DNA from: JARRNJ01 sp037385045
GTDB lineage: Bacteria > Pseudomonadota > Gammaproteobacteria > JASBUN01
Assembly (NCBI GenBank): GCA_037385045.1
Contig: JARRNJ010000072.1
Coordinates: 1 to 11,818, forward strand
Reading direction: 5' to 3'
Length of the DNA stretch: 11,818 bases
Shown here: in pieces, positions 1-7,205 of the stretch
How positions within the stretch are numbered: the stretch's first letter is position 1
How the letters are laid out: every line of letters starts with the position of its first letter
The notes under the pieces: model-generated
The model's database searches: none
The model's input: the letters and a program-made list of their open reading frames with translations, nothing else
What the model was told of the DNA's origin: nothing
Translations under genes and position numbers: made by a program

Positions 1-24
1 CGATGATCTTCGGGTCTGAAAAAG

Positions 25-55
25 GTAGGGTGGATAAGCGCAGCGCATCCACCAC
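25..55 (+). repeat. Short palindromic intergenic repeat, copy 1
   Basis: The core is GGTGGAT (29-35), a GC-rich centre, and ATCCACC (47-53), which are perfect inverted arms. Nearly the same 30-31 bp sequence occurs twice more at 5376-5405 and 5425-5455. Repeats of the type GTAGGGTGGATAAGCG...CGCATCCACC are, from general knowledge, common in intergenic DNA of many proteobacteria. This copy lies upstream of the ABC operon; positions 1-24 show no recognisable gene. Confidence 0.8.
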
Positions 56-81
56 TTGCACTATCCTTCGGTGAACAACCT

Positions 82-106
82 GGCGGGCTTACAAAACCAG
101 CCCGCC
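82..106 (+). promoter_or_regulatory. Hairpin upstream of the ABC operon: terminator-like or leader structure
   Basis: GGCGGGCT (82-89) and AGCCCGCC (99-106) form a perfect 8-bp stem around a 9-nt loop. No good T-run follows (TATTGCG), so a Rho-independent terminator for an upstream gene is possible but not secure. It could also be a structure in the operon leader. Confidence 0.35.
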
Positions 107-159
107 TATTGCGCCGGGCGGCACGGCGCGCCGGCCCTCACGAGCGGTTTCTGGCTTCA

Positions 160-180
160 CGGTCCTGACGATCAGAACCG
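160..180. promoter_or_regulatory. Imperfect palindrome just before the binding-protein gene, possible operator
   Basis: CGGTCCTGA-CGA-TCAGAACCG is a 9-bp inverted repeat with one mismatch and a 3-bp centre, ending 19 bases before the chosen start. Its position suits a local repressor of a sugar-uptake operon, but it does not match a textbook LacI-family operator and no regulator gene is visible. A convincing -35/-10 pair was not found between 56 and 199. Confidence 0.25.
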
Positions 181-199
181 CCGCAGCACAAAGCGGGAC

Positions 200-1525
200 A
201 TGGGACGCTCCAACCGTTGGCACATTCGGTTCTCGATCGCCGTGGGCCTGCTCACGCTGCTCATCGGCGGCTGTCACGGCGGCACGGAATCGGCGCCGGA
301 CGGCGCCTACCGGCTTACGGTGTGGATCCATTCCGGCCGCGCCGCCGAGCGCCGCACACTGGAGCGGCAGGTGCGGGCCTTCAACCACAGCCAGGATGCG
401 GTCCGCGCGCAGCTCACGCTGATCCCCGAGGGCTCCTACAACGGGCAGGTGCAGGCCGCGGCACTGGCGGGCGACCTGCCGGACGTGCTCGAGTTCGACG
501 GCCCCTATGTCTACAACTACGCCTGGCAGGGCAAGCTGACGCCTCTGACCGACCTGCTGCCGGCGAAGCTGCGCCGGCAATTGCTGCCGTCGATCCTTCA
601 GCAGGGCACCTACCGGGGCACCCTCTACTCCGTTGCCACCTTCGATTCCGGGCTGGGCCTGTGGGGCAACCGCAAGCAGCTGCGGCGCGCCGGCGTGCGC
701 ATCCCCACTTCGCCGGCCGACGCCTGGACCGCGGACGAGTTCCGCGCCGTGCTGGCGGCGCTGGCCGCCCGCGACAGCGACGGCCAGGTGCTGGACCTGA
801 AGCTCAACTATCCCGATGAATGGTTCACCTATGCATTCTCGCCCCTGATCGAGTCGGCGGGCGGTGACCTCATCAACCGCAGCACCTATCGCAGCGCCCA
901 GGGCGTGCTCAATGGGCCCGCGGCCGTATACGCCATGCAGCAGGTGCAGGACTGGATCCGCTCCGGTTACGTCGACCCGAATCTTGACGACGCCGCCTTC
1001 GTCGACCGCCGGGTGGCGCTGGCATGGGGAGGGCATTGGAACTATCCGCGCTATCATCGCGCGCTGGGCGACGACTTGGTGCTGCTGCCGCTGCCCCGCT
1101 TCGGCCCCCGCCTGGTCACCGGCCAGGGCTCGTGGAACTGGGGCATCACCACCCACTGCCGGCGGCCCCGGGCCGCCGCCCGCTTCCTGGAATTTCTGCT
1201 GCAAACGCCACAGGTGCTCGCCATCAGCGATGCCAACGGCGGCGTGCCGGGAACCCGTGCCGCCATCGCCCGTTCCCCGCTGTATGCCAGCCACGGACCC
1301 CTGCGCCTGTTCGCGGAACAGTTGTTGGACGGGTACGCCGTGCCACGGCCCCGCACACCGGCCTATCCGGTCATCAGCTCGGCTTTCGCCGCGGCCTTCC
1401 GCGCCATCCGCAACGGCGCCGATGTGCAGCGGGCCCTGAACCATGCCGCTGCGGTGATCGACCGGGACATCCGGGACAACCACGGTTACCCGCCCGCCGC
1501 CAACCGGCGTGGGGGGCGGTCATGA
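200..1525 (+). CDS. Carbohydrate ABC transporter, extracellular solute-binding lipoprotein (family 1)
   Basis: This is the sugar-capturing periplasmic component of the ABC importer encoded by the next three genes. The frame is open from 56, but the ATG at 200 gives a normal N-terminus: basic residues (RSNRWHIR), a hydrophobic stretch, and lipobox LIGGC with Cys25, indicating a signal-peptidase-II lipoprotein. The mature part has typical features: an early Leu/Pro-Asp segment near LPDVLEFDGPYV, the SGLGLWGNRKQLRRAGV segment that in this family precedes a W-x-x-(D/E)EF helix (here AWTADEFRAVL), and a C-terminal Trp-rich region (ALAWGGHWNY, GQGSWNWGI). Length (441 aa) is normal. The Shine-Dalgarno before 200 is weak (GCGGGA, very close), so the exact start is not certain. 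The stop overlaps the next start (ATGA). The substrate (maltose, trehalose, sucrose, glucosylglycerol or glycerol-3-phosphate type) cannot be decided. Confidence 0.9.
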   Translation: MGRSNRWHIRFSIAVGLLTLLIGGCHGGTESAPDGAYRLTVWIHSGRAAERRTLERQVRAFNHSQDAVRAQLTLIPEGSYNGQVQAAALAGDLPDVLEFDGPYVYNYAWQGKLTPLTDLLPAKLRRQLLPSILQQGTYRGTLYSVATFDSGLGLWGNRKQLRRAGVRIPTSPADAWTADEFRAVLAALAARDSDGQVLDLKLNYPDEWFTYAFSPLIESAGGDLINRSTYRSAQGVLNGPAAVYAMQQVQDWIRSGYVDPNLDDAAFVDRRVALAWGGHWNYPRYHRALGDDLVLLPLPRFGPRLVTGQGSWNWGITTHCRRPRAAARFLEFLLQTPQVLAISDANGGVPGTRAAIARSPLYASHGPLRLFAEQLLDGYAVPRPRTPAYPVISSAFAAAFRAIRNGADVQRALNHAAAVIDRDIRDNHGYPPAANRRGGRS

Positions 1526-2430
1526 TGCGCAATCACCACGGCGCCAACAGCGGCGAGGCGCGGGCGGCGTGGTTGCTGACCCTGCCGGCGCTGCTGGGCC
1601 TGGCACTGTTCGTGGTGCTGCCGTTCCTGCTCGCCGTCGGCATGTCGTTTACCAACCTGCGCCTGGGCTCACCGCTGCCGCTGGAGTTCGTCGGCTGGCG
1701 CGAGTATGTACGCATTTTCCACGATCCGCGCTTCCTCCGGGCCCTGCTCAACAACGCCCTGTTCGCGCTGGCGGTGGTGCCGGTTCAGACCGGCCTGGCG
1801 CTGGCGCTGGCGCTGCTGCTCAACCGCAAGCTGGCCGGATCGACCATGTTCCGGGTACTGTTCTTCATGCCGGTGGTGTTTCCGCTGTCCCTGGTCTCGG
1901 TGGTGTGGATCCTGATTTACGCGCCCGGACCCAACGGCCTCATGAACAGCGTCCTGCATGCACTGAGCCTCGGTGCCTGGCAGCCGCGGGATTTTCTCCA
2001 CGATCCACACTGGGCGCTGCCGGCGGTCATGCTCACCTCGGTCTGGCAGGGCGCGGGATTCCAGATGGTCGTGCTGCTGGCCGGCCTGCAGTCGATTCCC
2101 GGCGAGCTCTATGAAGCCGCCGCCATCGACGGCGCCGGATCGTGGCGGCGCTTTATCCACGTCACACTGCCGCAGCTGCGCAATCCGTTGGTGTTCGTGG
2201 TGCTGGTCACGTCGATCCTGGCGTTTCGGGTCTTCGACCAGGTCCGCATCATGACCCAGGGCGGACCCAACGGCGCGTCGTCCACGGTCATCTACGAAGC
2301 CGTTCAGGCGGGCTTCGACCGGGCGCAGGTCGACCGGGCGGCGGCGATGACGGTGGTGTTCTTTGTGGTCGTATTGCTGATCACCCTGGCGCAGCGCCGA
2401 CTGCTGCGCCAGGAGCGGGAGGTGCAATGA
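1522..2430 (+). CDS. Carbohydrate ABC transporter permease, MalF/UgpA-like
   Basis: One of two inner-membrane channel subunits that move the sugar delivered by the upstream binding protein. The protein (302 aa) has about six membrane segments: near residues 15-39, 75-98, 110-132, 165-188, 220-237 and 275-292. The EAA loop that docks on the ATPase is clear at about 198-217 (YEAAAIDGAGSWRRFIHVTL). The sequence RIMTQGGPNGASST before the last helix is typical of MalF/UgpA-like permeases. Start: the ATG at 1522 overlaps the preceding stop as ATGA and follows a G-rich stretch; a second ATG at 1525 is equally possible. Translational coupling is likely. It lacks the long periplasmic loop of enterobacterial MalF, as is usual for the shorter CUT1-type permeases. 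Confidence 0.95.
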   Translation: MMRNHHGANSGEARAAWLLTLPALLGLALFVVLPFLLAVGMSFTNLRLGSPLPLEFVGWREYVRIFHDPRFLRALLNNALFALAVVPVQTGLALALALLLNRKLAGSTMFRVLFFMPVVFPLSLVSVVWILIYAPGPNGLMNSVLHALSLGAWQPRDFLHDPHWALPAVMLTSVWQGAGFQMVVLLAGLQSIPGELYEAAAIDGAGSWRRFIHVTLPQLRNPLVFVVLVTSILAFRVFDQVRIMTQGGPNGASSTVIYEAVQAGFDRAQVDRAAAMTVVFFVVVLLITLAQRRLLRQEREVQ

Positions 2431-3266
2431 CCCGGCGCCGGCGAGTGACGCTGCGCCTGCTGGACTACCTGGTGCTCGGCGCCGGGGCGCTGGTGTTCGT
2501 GGCGCCGGTGCTGTTCATGATCGCCGGCAGCCTGAAACCCGATGCACTGGTGCTGTCCCAGGCCGGATCGTGGCGGGCACTGGTACCGGATACGGCTTCG
2601 TTGCAGAACTACCGTGACGTGCTGCAGCGCGTACCCTTCGGGCGTTACCTGCTCAACTCGCTGATCATCAACGCCTCCATCGTGGCATTGGGGCTGGTGG
2701 TCAACTCGTTCGCAGCCTATGCCCTGGCGCGACTGCGCTGGCGCGGCCGTGACCTGGTGCTGGCCGCGGTGCTGGCAATCCTGGTGATTCCGTTCGAGGC
2801 CATCGCCGTGCCGTTGTTCTATGAGCTCACGGCGCTGGGGTGGCGCAACACCTACGGCGTGCAGATACTGCCGTTCGTGGCCAATCCATTGTCCATCTAC
2901 CTCTTCTACAGTTTTTTCCTCGGCCTGCCCCGGGAACTGGAGGAGGCCGCACGCATCGACGGTGCCGGAGCGCTGCGCACGTTTGTCAGCGTAATCGTGC
3001 CCAACGCCAAACCAGCGTTCGCCACCGTCACCATCGTGACATTTTTGTTCTACTGGGGCCTGTATCTCTGGCCGCTGCTCATGACCAGCGGCGAGTCGGT
3101 GCGGCCGCTGCCGCTTAGCATCGCCACCTTCTACTCGCTGCCGCCGCTGCAATGGGGCGATATCATGGCGTTCGGGGTCATGATGGTGTCGCCGGTGCTG
3201 CTGCTGTTCATCGTGTTTCAACGATGGTTTGTCCGCGGCGTGGCGGCCACCGGCATCAAGGGGTGA
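2427..3266 (+). CDS. Carbohydrate ABC transporter permease, MalG/UgpE-like
   Basis: Second channel subunit of the importer, 279 aa, partner of the MalF-like permease. Membrane segments lie near residues 12-34, 75-98, 108-130, 143-165, 197-217 and 247-267. The EAA motif is at about 173-192 (EEAARIDGAGALRTFVSVIV). The C-terminus ends GVAATGIKG, close to the usual (G)xxxGAVKG ending of MalG-like subunits. The ATG at 2427 overlaps the previous stop as ATGA and is preceded by a strong purine-rich site (AGGAGCGGGAGG), fixing the start. It is followed 4 bases later by the ATPase gene, so all four transporter genes are probably one mRNA. Confidence 0.95.
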   Translation: MTRRRRVTLRLLDYLVLGAGALVFVAPVLFMIAGSLKPDALVLSQAGSWRALVPDTASLQNYRDVLQRVPFGRYLLNSLIINASIVALGLVVNSFAAYALARLRWRGRDLVLAAVLAILVIPFEAIAVPLFYELTALGWRNTYGVQILPFVANPLSIYLFYSFFLGLPRELEEAARIDGAGALRTFVSVIVPNAKPAFATVTIVTFLFYWGLYLWPLLMTSGESVRPLPLSIATFYSLPPLQWGDIMAFGVMMVSPVLLLFIVFQRWFVRGVAATGIKG

Positions 3267-3270
3267 AACT

Positions 3271-4401
3271 GTGGCAACCGTCGAGCTGCGTCATGCAACC
3301 AAGACCTACCCGGACGGCACCCGGGCGGTGGACGACCTGTCCATGACCATCGAGGACGGCGAGCTGACGGTGCTGCTGGGCCCGTCCGGGTGCGGCAAGT
3401 CGACGCTGCTGCGCATGGTGGCCGGACTCGAGGACATTTCAGCCGGCGACCTGCTGCTCGACGGAAAGCGCGCCAACGAGCTGAGCCCGCAGCAGCGCAA
3501 CGTGGCCATGGTGTTCCAGAACTACGCCCTTTACCCGCACATGACCGTGCGGCGCAACCTGGAGTTTCCGCTGCGTATGCGCCGGCTGGCGAAACGCGAG
3601 GTACGGCGGCGCACCGAGGAGGCCGCCCGCATCCTCAACCTCACCGACCTGCTCGAACGAAAGCCCGGGGAATTGTCCGGCGGGCAGCGACAACGCGTGG
3701 CCATGGGCCGGGCCATCGTGCGCGAGCCGGCGCTGTTCCTCATGGACGAACCGCTGTCCAACCTCGACGCCAAGTTGCGGGTTCAGTTGCGCACGGAGAT
3801 CGCCGCACTGCAGCGCCGCCTGGGCACCACCACGCTGTATGTCACCCACGACCAGGTGGAGGCCATGACCCTGGGTCAGCGGGTCGGCGTCATGCGCGGT
3901 GGCGTACTGCAACAGGTGGCGCCGCCGGCGGAACTGTACGACCGTCCCGCCAATCTGTTCGTCGCCGGATTTTTGGGCAGCCCGCCCATGAACATCTTCC
4001 CCGCCATTTTGGAACGCGACGGCGACACCCCCCACCTGCGCTTCGGCGAACAACGCCTTGCCCTGCCCGATGCGGCGCCGGCAAGCCTGCGCGGTCGACC
4101 GGCCTGGGCCGGCCTGCGCCCCGAAGCCTTCGACTGGCACGGTGTGCGGAGCGCTCCGGCCTCGGTCCGGGTAACGGTACGGGCAGTGGAAACCCTCGGC
4201 CACGAACAGGTGGTGTTCTTCGACGCACCCGACATGGGGGCGGGCTATCCGGCCGGGGGGCCCGCGGCCGACCTCATGGCCGCCCGCCTCGACATGGCGC
4301 ACCGCGCGTCGGCCGGCGAGGAACTGGCGCTGGCGGTGGATACGGCAAAACTCCACTGGTTCGACGACCAGGGCCGGGCCCTGGCAGCCGCGGACCGGTA
4401 A
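3271..4401 (+). CDS. Sugar ABC transporter ATP-binding protein, MalK/UgpC (MsmK) family
   Basis: Cytoplasmic ATPase that powers the importer; in this family a dimer binds the EAA loops of the two permeases. All catalytic motifs are present: Walker A GPSGCGKST (37-45), Q-loop FQNYALYPH (Gln83), signature LSGGQRQR (135-142), Walker B FLMDE (156-160), D-loop SNLD (163-166) and H-loop His193 in YVTHDQVEAMT. Residues from about 235 onward form the C-terminal OB/TOBE regulatory region (FVAGFLGSPPMNIF at its start), and the length (376 aa) is normal. The GTG at 3271 is chosen because it begins the canonical V-x-L/V-R start of the fold and has AAGGGG seven bases upstream; an open extension to 3229 would overlap the previous gene. 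One such ATPase can serve several permease pairs in some bacteria, so its role may be wider than this operon. Confidence 0.95.
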   Translation: MATVELRHATKTYPDGTRAVDDLSMTIEDGELTVLLGPSGCGKSTLLRMVAGLEDISAGDLLLDGKRANELSPQQRNVAMVFQNYALYPHMTVRRNLEFPLRMRRLAKREVRRRTEEAARILNLTDLLERKPGELSGGQRQRVAMGRAIVREPALFLMDEPLSNLDAKLRVQLRTEIAALQRRLGTTTLYVTHDQVEAMTLGQRVGVMRGGVLQQVAPPAELYDRPANLFVAGFLGSPPMNIFPAILERDGDTPHLRFGEQRLALPDAAPASLRGRPAWAGLRPEAFDWHGVRSAPASVRVTVRAVETLGHEQVVFFDAPDMGAGYPAGGPAADLMAARLDMAHRASAGEELALAVDTAKLHWFDDQGRALAAADR

Positions 4402-4550
4402 GCGGGCCGCCGCCCCGTTCGAACACCCGCAGCCAACAGCCGGCGCAAAACGAACCGCTGATCCGCAACTGAAACGACGGCCTTCGGCAGTCATATACGC
4501 ACTTCACGTACGGATGCAGGAGTGCAACATTCCACGCATAATCGACCGCA

Positions 4551-5252
4551 ATGACGACGTTTGGCGTTCGGACCAAAAAGTGGTGGTCGTGGTTAGCCGC
4601 GCAGTGGGCTTATGTTTTCGTCGTCACGCCGCTGCTTACCGACTGGATGGAAACCGGGCACCTCCCGCGGCGGCCCCGGGAATTTATCACCGAGGTGGTG
4701 CTCGGCATCATGCTGGCAGTGGGAATCCGCATCATCTATCGCGACATGGCGCGTCTGCGCACCATGGCCGAGACCGACTCTCTTACGGGGCTCTATAACC
4801 GGCGCAAGTTTTTCGAGGATCTGGAGCACGAAGTGATCCGCGCCCAGCGCTTGGGAACGGCGCTGTCGCTGGCCTATATCGACGTCGATGACTTCAAGGT
4901 CATCAACGACGCCCACGGCCACGCCGCCGGCGACCGGGTGCTGCAGGACATCGCCGGGCTGTTGGTATCCGGTGAGCGCAGGGAGGTGGACTCCGCCTAT
5001 CGGCTCGGTGGTGACGAGTTCGCCGTGCTATTGGTGGGCGCGAATGCCGACGAAGCGGGCGCCGTACTGGAACGCACCCGGCAACAACACGGGAGCGACT
5101 TTCAAACGCTGCGGCGGTTGCAGGTCAGCCTGTCGTACGGCATTGCCGAACTCGATCCCAACGAGTCTCCGCACGCCTTCACCCGCCGCGCCGACGCCAT
5201 GATGTATGACGCGAAACGGCGCGAACACAGCAAGCGCCTGCGCTTGGGTTGA
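4551..5252 (+). CDS. Diguanylate cyclase (GGDEF) with two-helix membrane anchor
   Basis: Predicted to make cyclic di-GMP from two GTP at the inner membrane. Residues about 12-32 and 45-64 are hydrophobic helices separated by only a dozen residues, so there is almost no external sensor domain. A short linker leads to the GGDEF domain at about 74-230: DSLTGLYNRR (76-85), the metal-binding segment YIDVDDFKVIND (109-120), and RLGGDEFAVLL with an intact GGDEF at 153-157. An inhibitory I-site RxxD is present (Arg144-Glu-Val-Asp147), exactly five residues before GGDEF, so product feedback is expected. No EAL domain is fused. The ATG at 4551 is the first possible start in frame because a TAA ends at 4541; no strong ribosome-binding site precedes it. 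It begins 149 bases after the ABC ATPase, and that gap contains no clear terminator or promoter. It stands as its own unit. Confidence 0.92.
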   Translation: MTTFGVRTKKWWSWLAAQWAYVFVVTPLLTDWMETGHLPRRPREFITEVVLGIMLAVGIRIIYRDMARLRTMAETDSLTGLYNRRKFFEDLEHEVIRAQRLGTALSLAYIDVDDFKVINDAHGHAAGDRVLQDIAGLLVSGERREVDSAYRLGGDEFAVLLVGANADEAGAVLERTRQQHGSDFQTLRRLQVSLSYGIAELDPNESPHAFTRRADAMMYDAKRREHSKRLRLG

Positions 5253-5307
5253 CACAAGCATACGGCGTGCTGGAGCCGGGTGCACACGGGCAGCGTTCTG
5301 GAACACG

Positions 5308-5325
5308 TGTACCCGACAGGGTACA
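5308..5325 (+). promoter_or_regulatory. Perfect 7-bp hairpin downstream of the GGDEF gene
   Basis: TGTACCC-GACA-GGGTACA is a perfect inverted repeat 55 bases after the cyclase stop. No T-run follows, so it is not a classical intrinsic terminator, though it may stabilise the 3' end of the transcript. Confidence 0.35.
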
Positions 5326-5375
5326 AGCGGCCCGGCGCGTACGCGCTGCGCACGTGACATAGCCTGCTTTCGCGT

Positions 5376-5405
5376 TGGTGGATGCGCTTCGCTTATCCAC
5401 CCTAC
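5376..5405 (-). repeat. Short palindromic intergenic repeat, copy 2 (inverted)
   Basis: Read on the minus strand this is almost the same as the copy at 25-55, with a one-base change in the centre (GCGAAGC versus GCGCAGC). It faces copy 3 across a 19-bp spacer (5406-5424). Confidence 0.85.
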
Positions 5406-5424
5406 CGTATCTACTGCATTCATC

Positions 5425-5455
5425 GTAGGGTGGATAAGCGAAGCGCACCCACCAC
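5425..5455 (+). repeat. Short palindromic intergenic repeat, copy 3
   Basis: Same orientation as copy 1, with a one-base change in the right arm (CACCCACC for CATCCACC). Copies 2 and 3 together can fold into one long hairpin of nearly 30 bp stem, placed between the convergent GGDEF and DUF2238 genes, where it could work as a bidirectional terminator or mRNA 3'-end stabiliser, as composite REP/BIME elements do. Confidence 0.85.
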
Positions 5456-5481
5456 GCAAGACCTCGTGTAAAACGCCGCAG

Positions 5482-6204
5482 TCAGCGCCGCCGGCGCCAC
5501 AATCGTACGATTTCGTCCTCGCCCAGCGGCTGCGGGTGCTTGACGCGCACACTGTCCAGCCATTCATGGGCGAAATCACGCTGCAGGTAGAGATTCAGCG
5601 CCATGGTCACGCCCATGGCGATCAGGGCGCCGAGACTGGCGAGCGCCATATCCTTCTGTGCGTCCCATACGTCGCCCTGGGTGCCGAGATAGGCAACGCC
5701 CAGGTCGCCGCCGAACAACTCCGCCGCGCCCCACTCGAACAGCTCGAACAGCATCGACGTGGACATGGTGATATCCAACGGCAGGAAGTATCCCCAAAAG
5801 CCGCGCACGTCGGCAACGCGCAAAAACAATTCGCGGATCGGGTAGGCGAGCAGCAGGCCGTAAGAGAAATGCACGACCCGGTCGAAGTCGTTGCGCTGCC
5901 AACCGAGCACGGAATTCAGGGAGTGACCGGTGAGCGCGCGCCACCAGTCATCGTACGGCACCTTGGCATAGGTGTAGTGGGCGCCGACCGAGTGCAGGCA
6001 CAGAAACAGGAAGATCAGCGTGTAGGAAATCCGTGACAAGGGCAAGCGCCGATAAGTGGCCGCGAGCACGGCCACGAACACCACCAACAGCAGGTTCTCC
6101 AGCGCCCAATCGTGGCGATCCAGGGGCGCCACAGCCAGCAGCAGCCATACGACGGCAAACAGCAGGGACAGAAACAAGAAATAGCGGCGATGCGAAATCT
6201 GCAC
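5482..6204 (-). CDS. DUF2238 family inner-membrane protein (YjdF-like)
   Basis: An integral membrane protein of unknown biochemical function, related to E. coli YjdF. The 240-aa product has membrane helices near residues 8-28, 34-51, 60-78, 108-130, 138-156 and 188-208. Family-typical conserved segments are visible: HSVGAHYTYAKVPYDDW (71-87), RNDFDRVVHFSYG (104-116), FELFEWGAAELFG (153-165) and YLGTQGDVWDAQKDM (172-186). The many conserved His, Glu and Asp residues near membrane edges suggest an enzyme or metal site, but this is inference. The frame is open upstream to 6516, but the GTG at 6204 is preferred because AAGGGAA lies just upstream and the protein then begins like its relatives (QISHRRYF, then the first helix). 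It ends with a basic tail (RRRR), convergent with the diguanylate cyclase. Confidence 0.88.
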   Translation of the reverse strand: MQISHRRYFLFLSLLFAVVWLLLAVAPLDRHDWALENLLLVVFVAVLAATYRRLPLSRISYTLIFLFLCLHSVGAHYTYAKVPYDDWWRALTGHSLNSVLGWQRNDFDRVVHFSYGLLLAYPIRELFLRVADVRGFWGYFLPLDITMSTSMLFELFEWGAAELFGGDLGVAYLGTQGDVWDAQKDMALASLGALIAMGVTMALNLYLQRDFAHEWLDSVRVKHPQPLGEDEIVRLWRRRR

Positions 6205-6262
6205 AGAATTCCCTTTTCCTGAAGGACCCCGGGCGCCGTTCCGGGCACTACGCTCCGGGTAC

Positions 6263-6291
6263 AGCCTACACCAGCGTCTTACGGCGGCCAA
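6263..6291 (-). promoter_or_regulatory. Possible promoter of the DUF2238 gene
   Basis: On the minus strand TTGGCC (6291-6286) and TAGGCT (6268-6263) are separated by 17 bases and lie about 59 bases before the GTG start. Spacing is ideal but both hexamers are weak. Confidence 0.2.
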
Positions 6292-6318
6292 CGGATGCGC
6301 CTGCCCACCTTGGGCGGC

Positions 6319-6334
6319 TGACACAAATCTGTCA
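6319..6334. promoter_or_regulatory. Inverted repeat TGACA-N6-TGTCA in a divergent intergenic region
   Basis: A perfect 5-bp inverted repeat with a 6-bp centre (CAAATC), sized like a dimeric repressor or activator site. It lies between the divergent DUF2238 and 71-aa protein genes and could affect both. A second hairpin, TCTTCGG (6348-6354) and CCGAAGA (6363-6369), follows immediately. No clear promoter was seen for the plus-strand gene. Confidence 0.25.
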
Positions 6335-6386
6335 CCCGGCGCGGTTATCTTCGGCCGGGAAACCGAAGACTGGAGTAAAAGCCGAT

Positions 6387-6602
6387 ATGCATACGCCCAG
6401 TTCCAAATTGGCCGCCAGCCGCGCCCGGCACCCGGTGGATGAGCAGCGCCTGCGGGAGGAAATCGCCTATTTCGAAAAGCGGCTGTACCAGATGGGCCTG
6501 GCCGGAGACTGCGCATACGAGCGCGCCCTGGCCGCCGCCTTTCGTACCCTGTTGCAGGAGCGCAGGAACCTGCTCGGCGTGGGCGCGTCCGCCAGCGGCT
6601 GA
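6387..6602 (+). CDS. Small conserved-looking protein, 71 aa, unknown function
   Basis: I do not recognise a named family. The predicted protein is soluble and helical: a Ser/Arg-rich N-terminus (1-17), an acidic-basic helix (DEQRLREEIAYFEKRLYQMG, about 18-37), then a second helix (CAYERALAAAFRTLLQERRN, about 42-61) and a Gly/Ser tail. This looks like a helical hairpin that could dimerise. The ATG at 6387 is the first good start; GGAG at 6372-6375 lies 11 bases upstream, slightly far but usable. Codon use fits its neighbours, and other frames here have shadow-like composition. It is divergent from DUF2238 and convergent with the phosphoesterase, so it is a single-gene unit. Confidence 0.6.
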   Translation: MHTPSSKLAASRARHPVDEQRLREEIAYFEKRLYQMGLAGDCAYERALAAAFRTLLQERRNLLGVGASASG

Positions 6603-6654
6603 TTGCGCACTTTTGTGTCCGCGACCGTCCGCCGCGCGGCGCGCGTACACCCGC

Positions 6655-7185
6655 TCATGGCGGCGGAAACCGACAGGGCTCCACCCGCCAGCGCCGCGGG
6701 CCGGCACGCAGAATCAGACACGAGGGGCCGCCATAGGTCCGGGCTCTGCCCGCGGCGCCCGGATTGAGAATCCATGGCTCCTGTTGGCAATCGATGGACA
6801 ACCGGTGGCTGTGACCGTAAACCACGGCGCGCGCATCAGGATAGCGGGCGCGAAGCCGCTCATGACGCCGTCGTGCAGGTCCGGCCCGGTCACCATGCAC
6901 CACCACCAGCTCACCGCCGGGCAACCGCCAGCTGGCCTCCCATGGCAACGATTCCAGCACTTCGGCCTCGCCGTGCGGCCACTTGGCTGCCACGTCGTTG
7001 TTGCCGCGTACCGCCAGCACCTGACCATCGCGGGGGCGCAGCGCCTGCAATACCGCGACGGCACCAACGTCGCCCGCGTGCACCGCTACGTCACAGCGCG
7101 CAACCGCTTCAGCGACCCGCGGGTCGAGTTTGCCGTGGGTATCGGCGATCACCGCCACCAGCAAAGCAGCACGGCCACTGGGCAT
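6655..7185 (-). CDS. Metallophosphoesterase, YfcE/MJ0936-like phosphodiesterase
   Basis: Predicted cytoplasmic metal-dependent phosphodiesterase of the calcineurin-like superfamily; the physiological substrate is unknown. All five signature blocks are present in order: IADTHG (Asp15, His17), HAGD (Asp39), GNND (61-64), VVHGD (His97) and GHSH (124-127), followed by the NPGA segment (141-144) typical of the YfcE group. The length of 176 aa is normal. Two starts compete: the ATG at 7185, with AGGA nine bases upstream, and a GTG at 7203 giving six more residues. I prefer 7185. The GTG would lie only three bases from the end of the MITE-like element at 7206, which has probably replaced the original upstream region, so the present promoter may lie inside that element. 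Confidence 0.9.
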   Translation of the reverse strand: MPSGRAALLVAVIADTHGKLDPRVAEAVARCDVAVHAGDVGAVAVLQALRPRDGQVLAVRGNNDVAAKWPHGEAEVLESLPWEASWRLPGGELVVVHGDRAGPARRRHERLRARYPDARAVVYGHSHRLSIDCQQEPWILNPGAAGRARTYGGPSCLILRAGPRRWRVEPCRFPPP

Positions 7186-7205
7186 CGATTGCAGTCCTGT
7201 CACTT

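Noticed and set aside
56..199. N-terminal extension of the binding protein up to an ATG at 56
   Set aside because: It would bury the lipoprotein signal peptide in the interior and spans the 82-106 hairpin and 160-180 palindrome.
1669..4494. Several long minus-strand open frames opposite the ABC operon (1669-2427, 2304-3221, 3439-4494)
   Set aside because: They mirror strongly supported transporter genes, have Gln/His/Arg-rich composition typical of antisense frames in GC-rich DNA, and lack family motifs.
4519..4532. TGCA-GGAG-TGCA palindrome upstream of the GGDEF gene
   Set aside because: Only 4-bp arms; expected by chance and without a supporting promoter.
4514..4798. Plus-strand open frame of 94 codons starting before the GGDEF gene
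   Set aside because: It overlaps the GGDEF gene in another frame and becomes Ala/His/Arg-rich as shadow frames do.
5206..6036. Plus-strand open frame of 276 codons
   Set aside because: It begins inside the GGDEF gene, crosses the repeat pair, and lies opposite the DUF2238 gene, which has clear conserved motifs.
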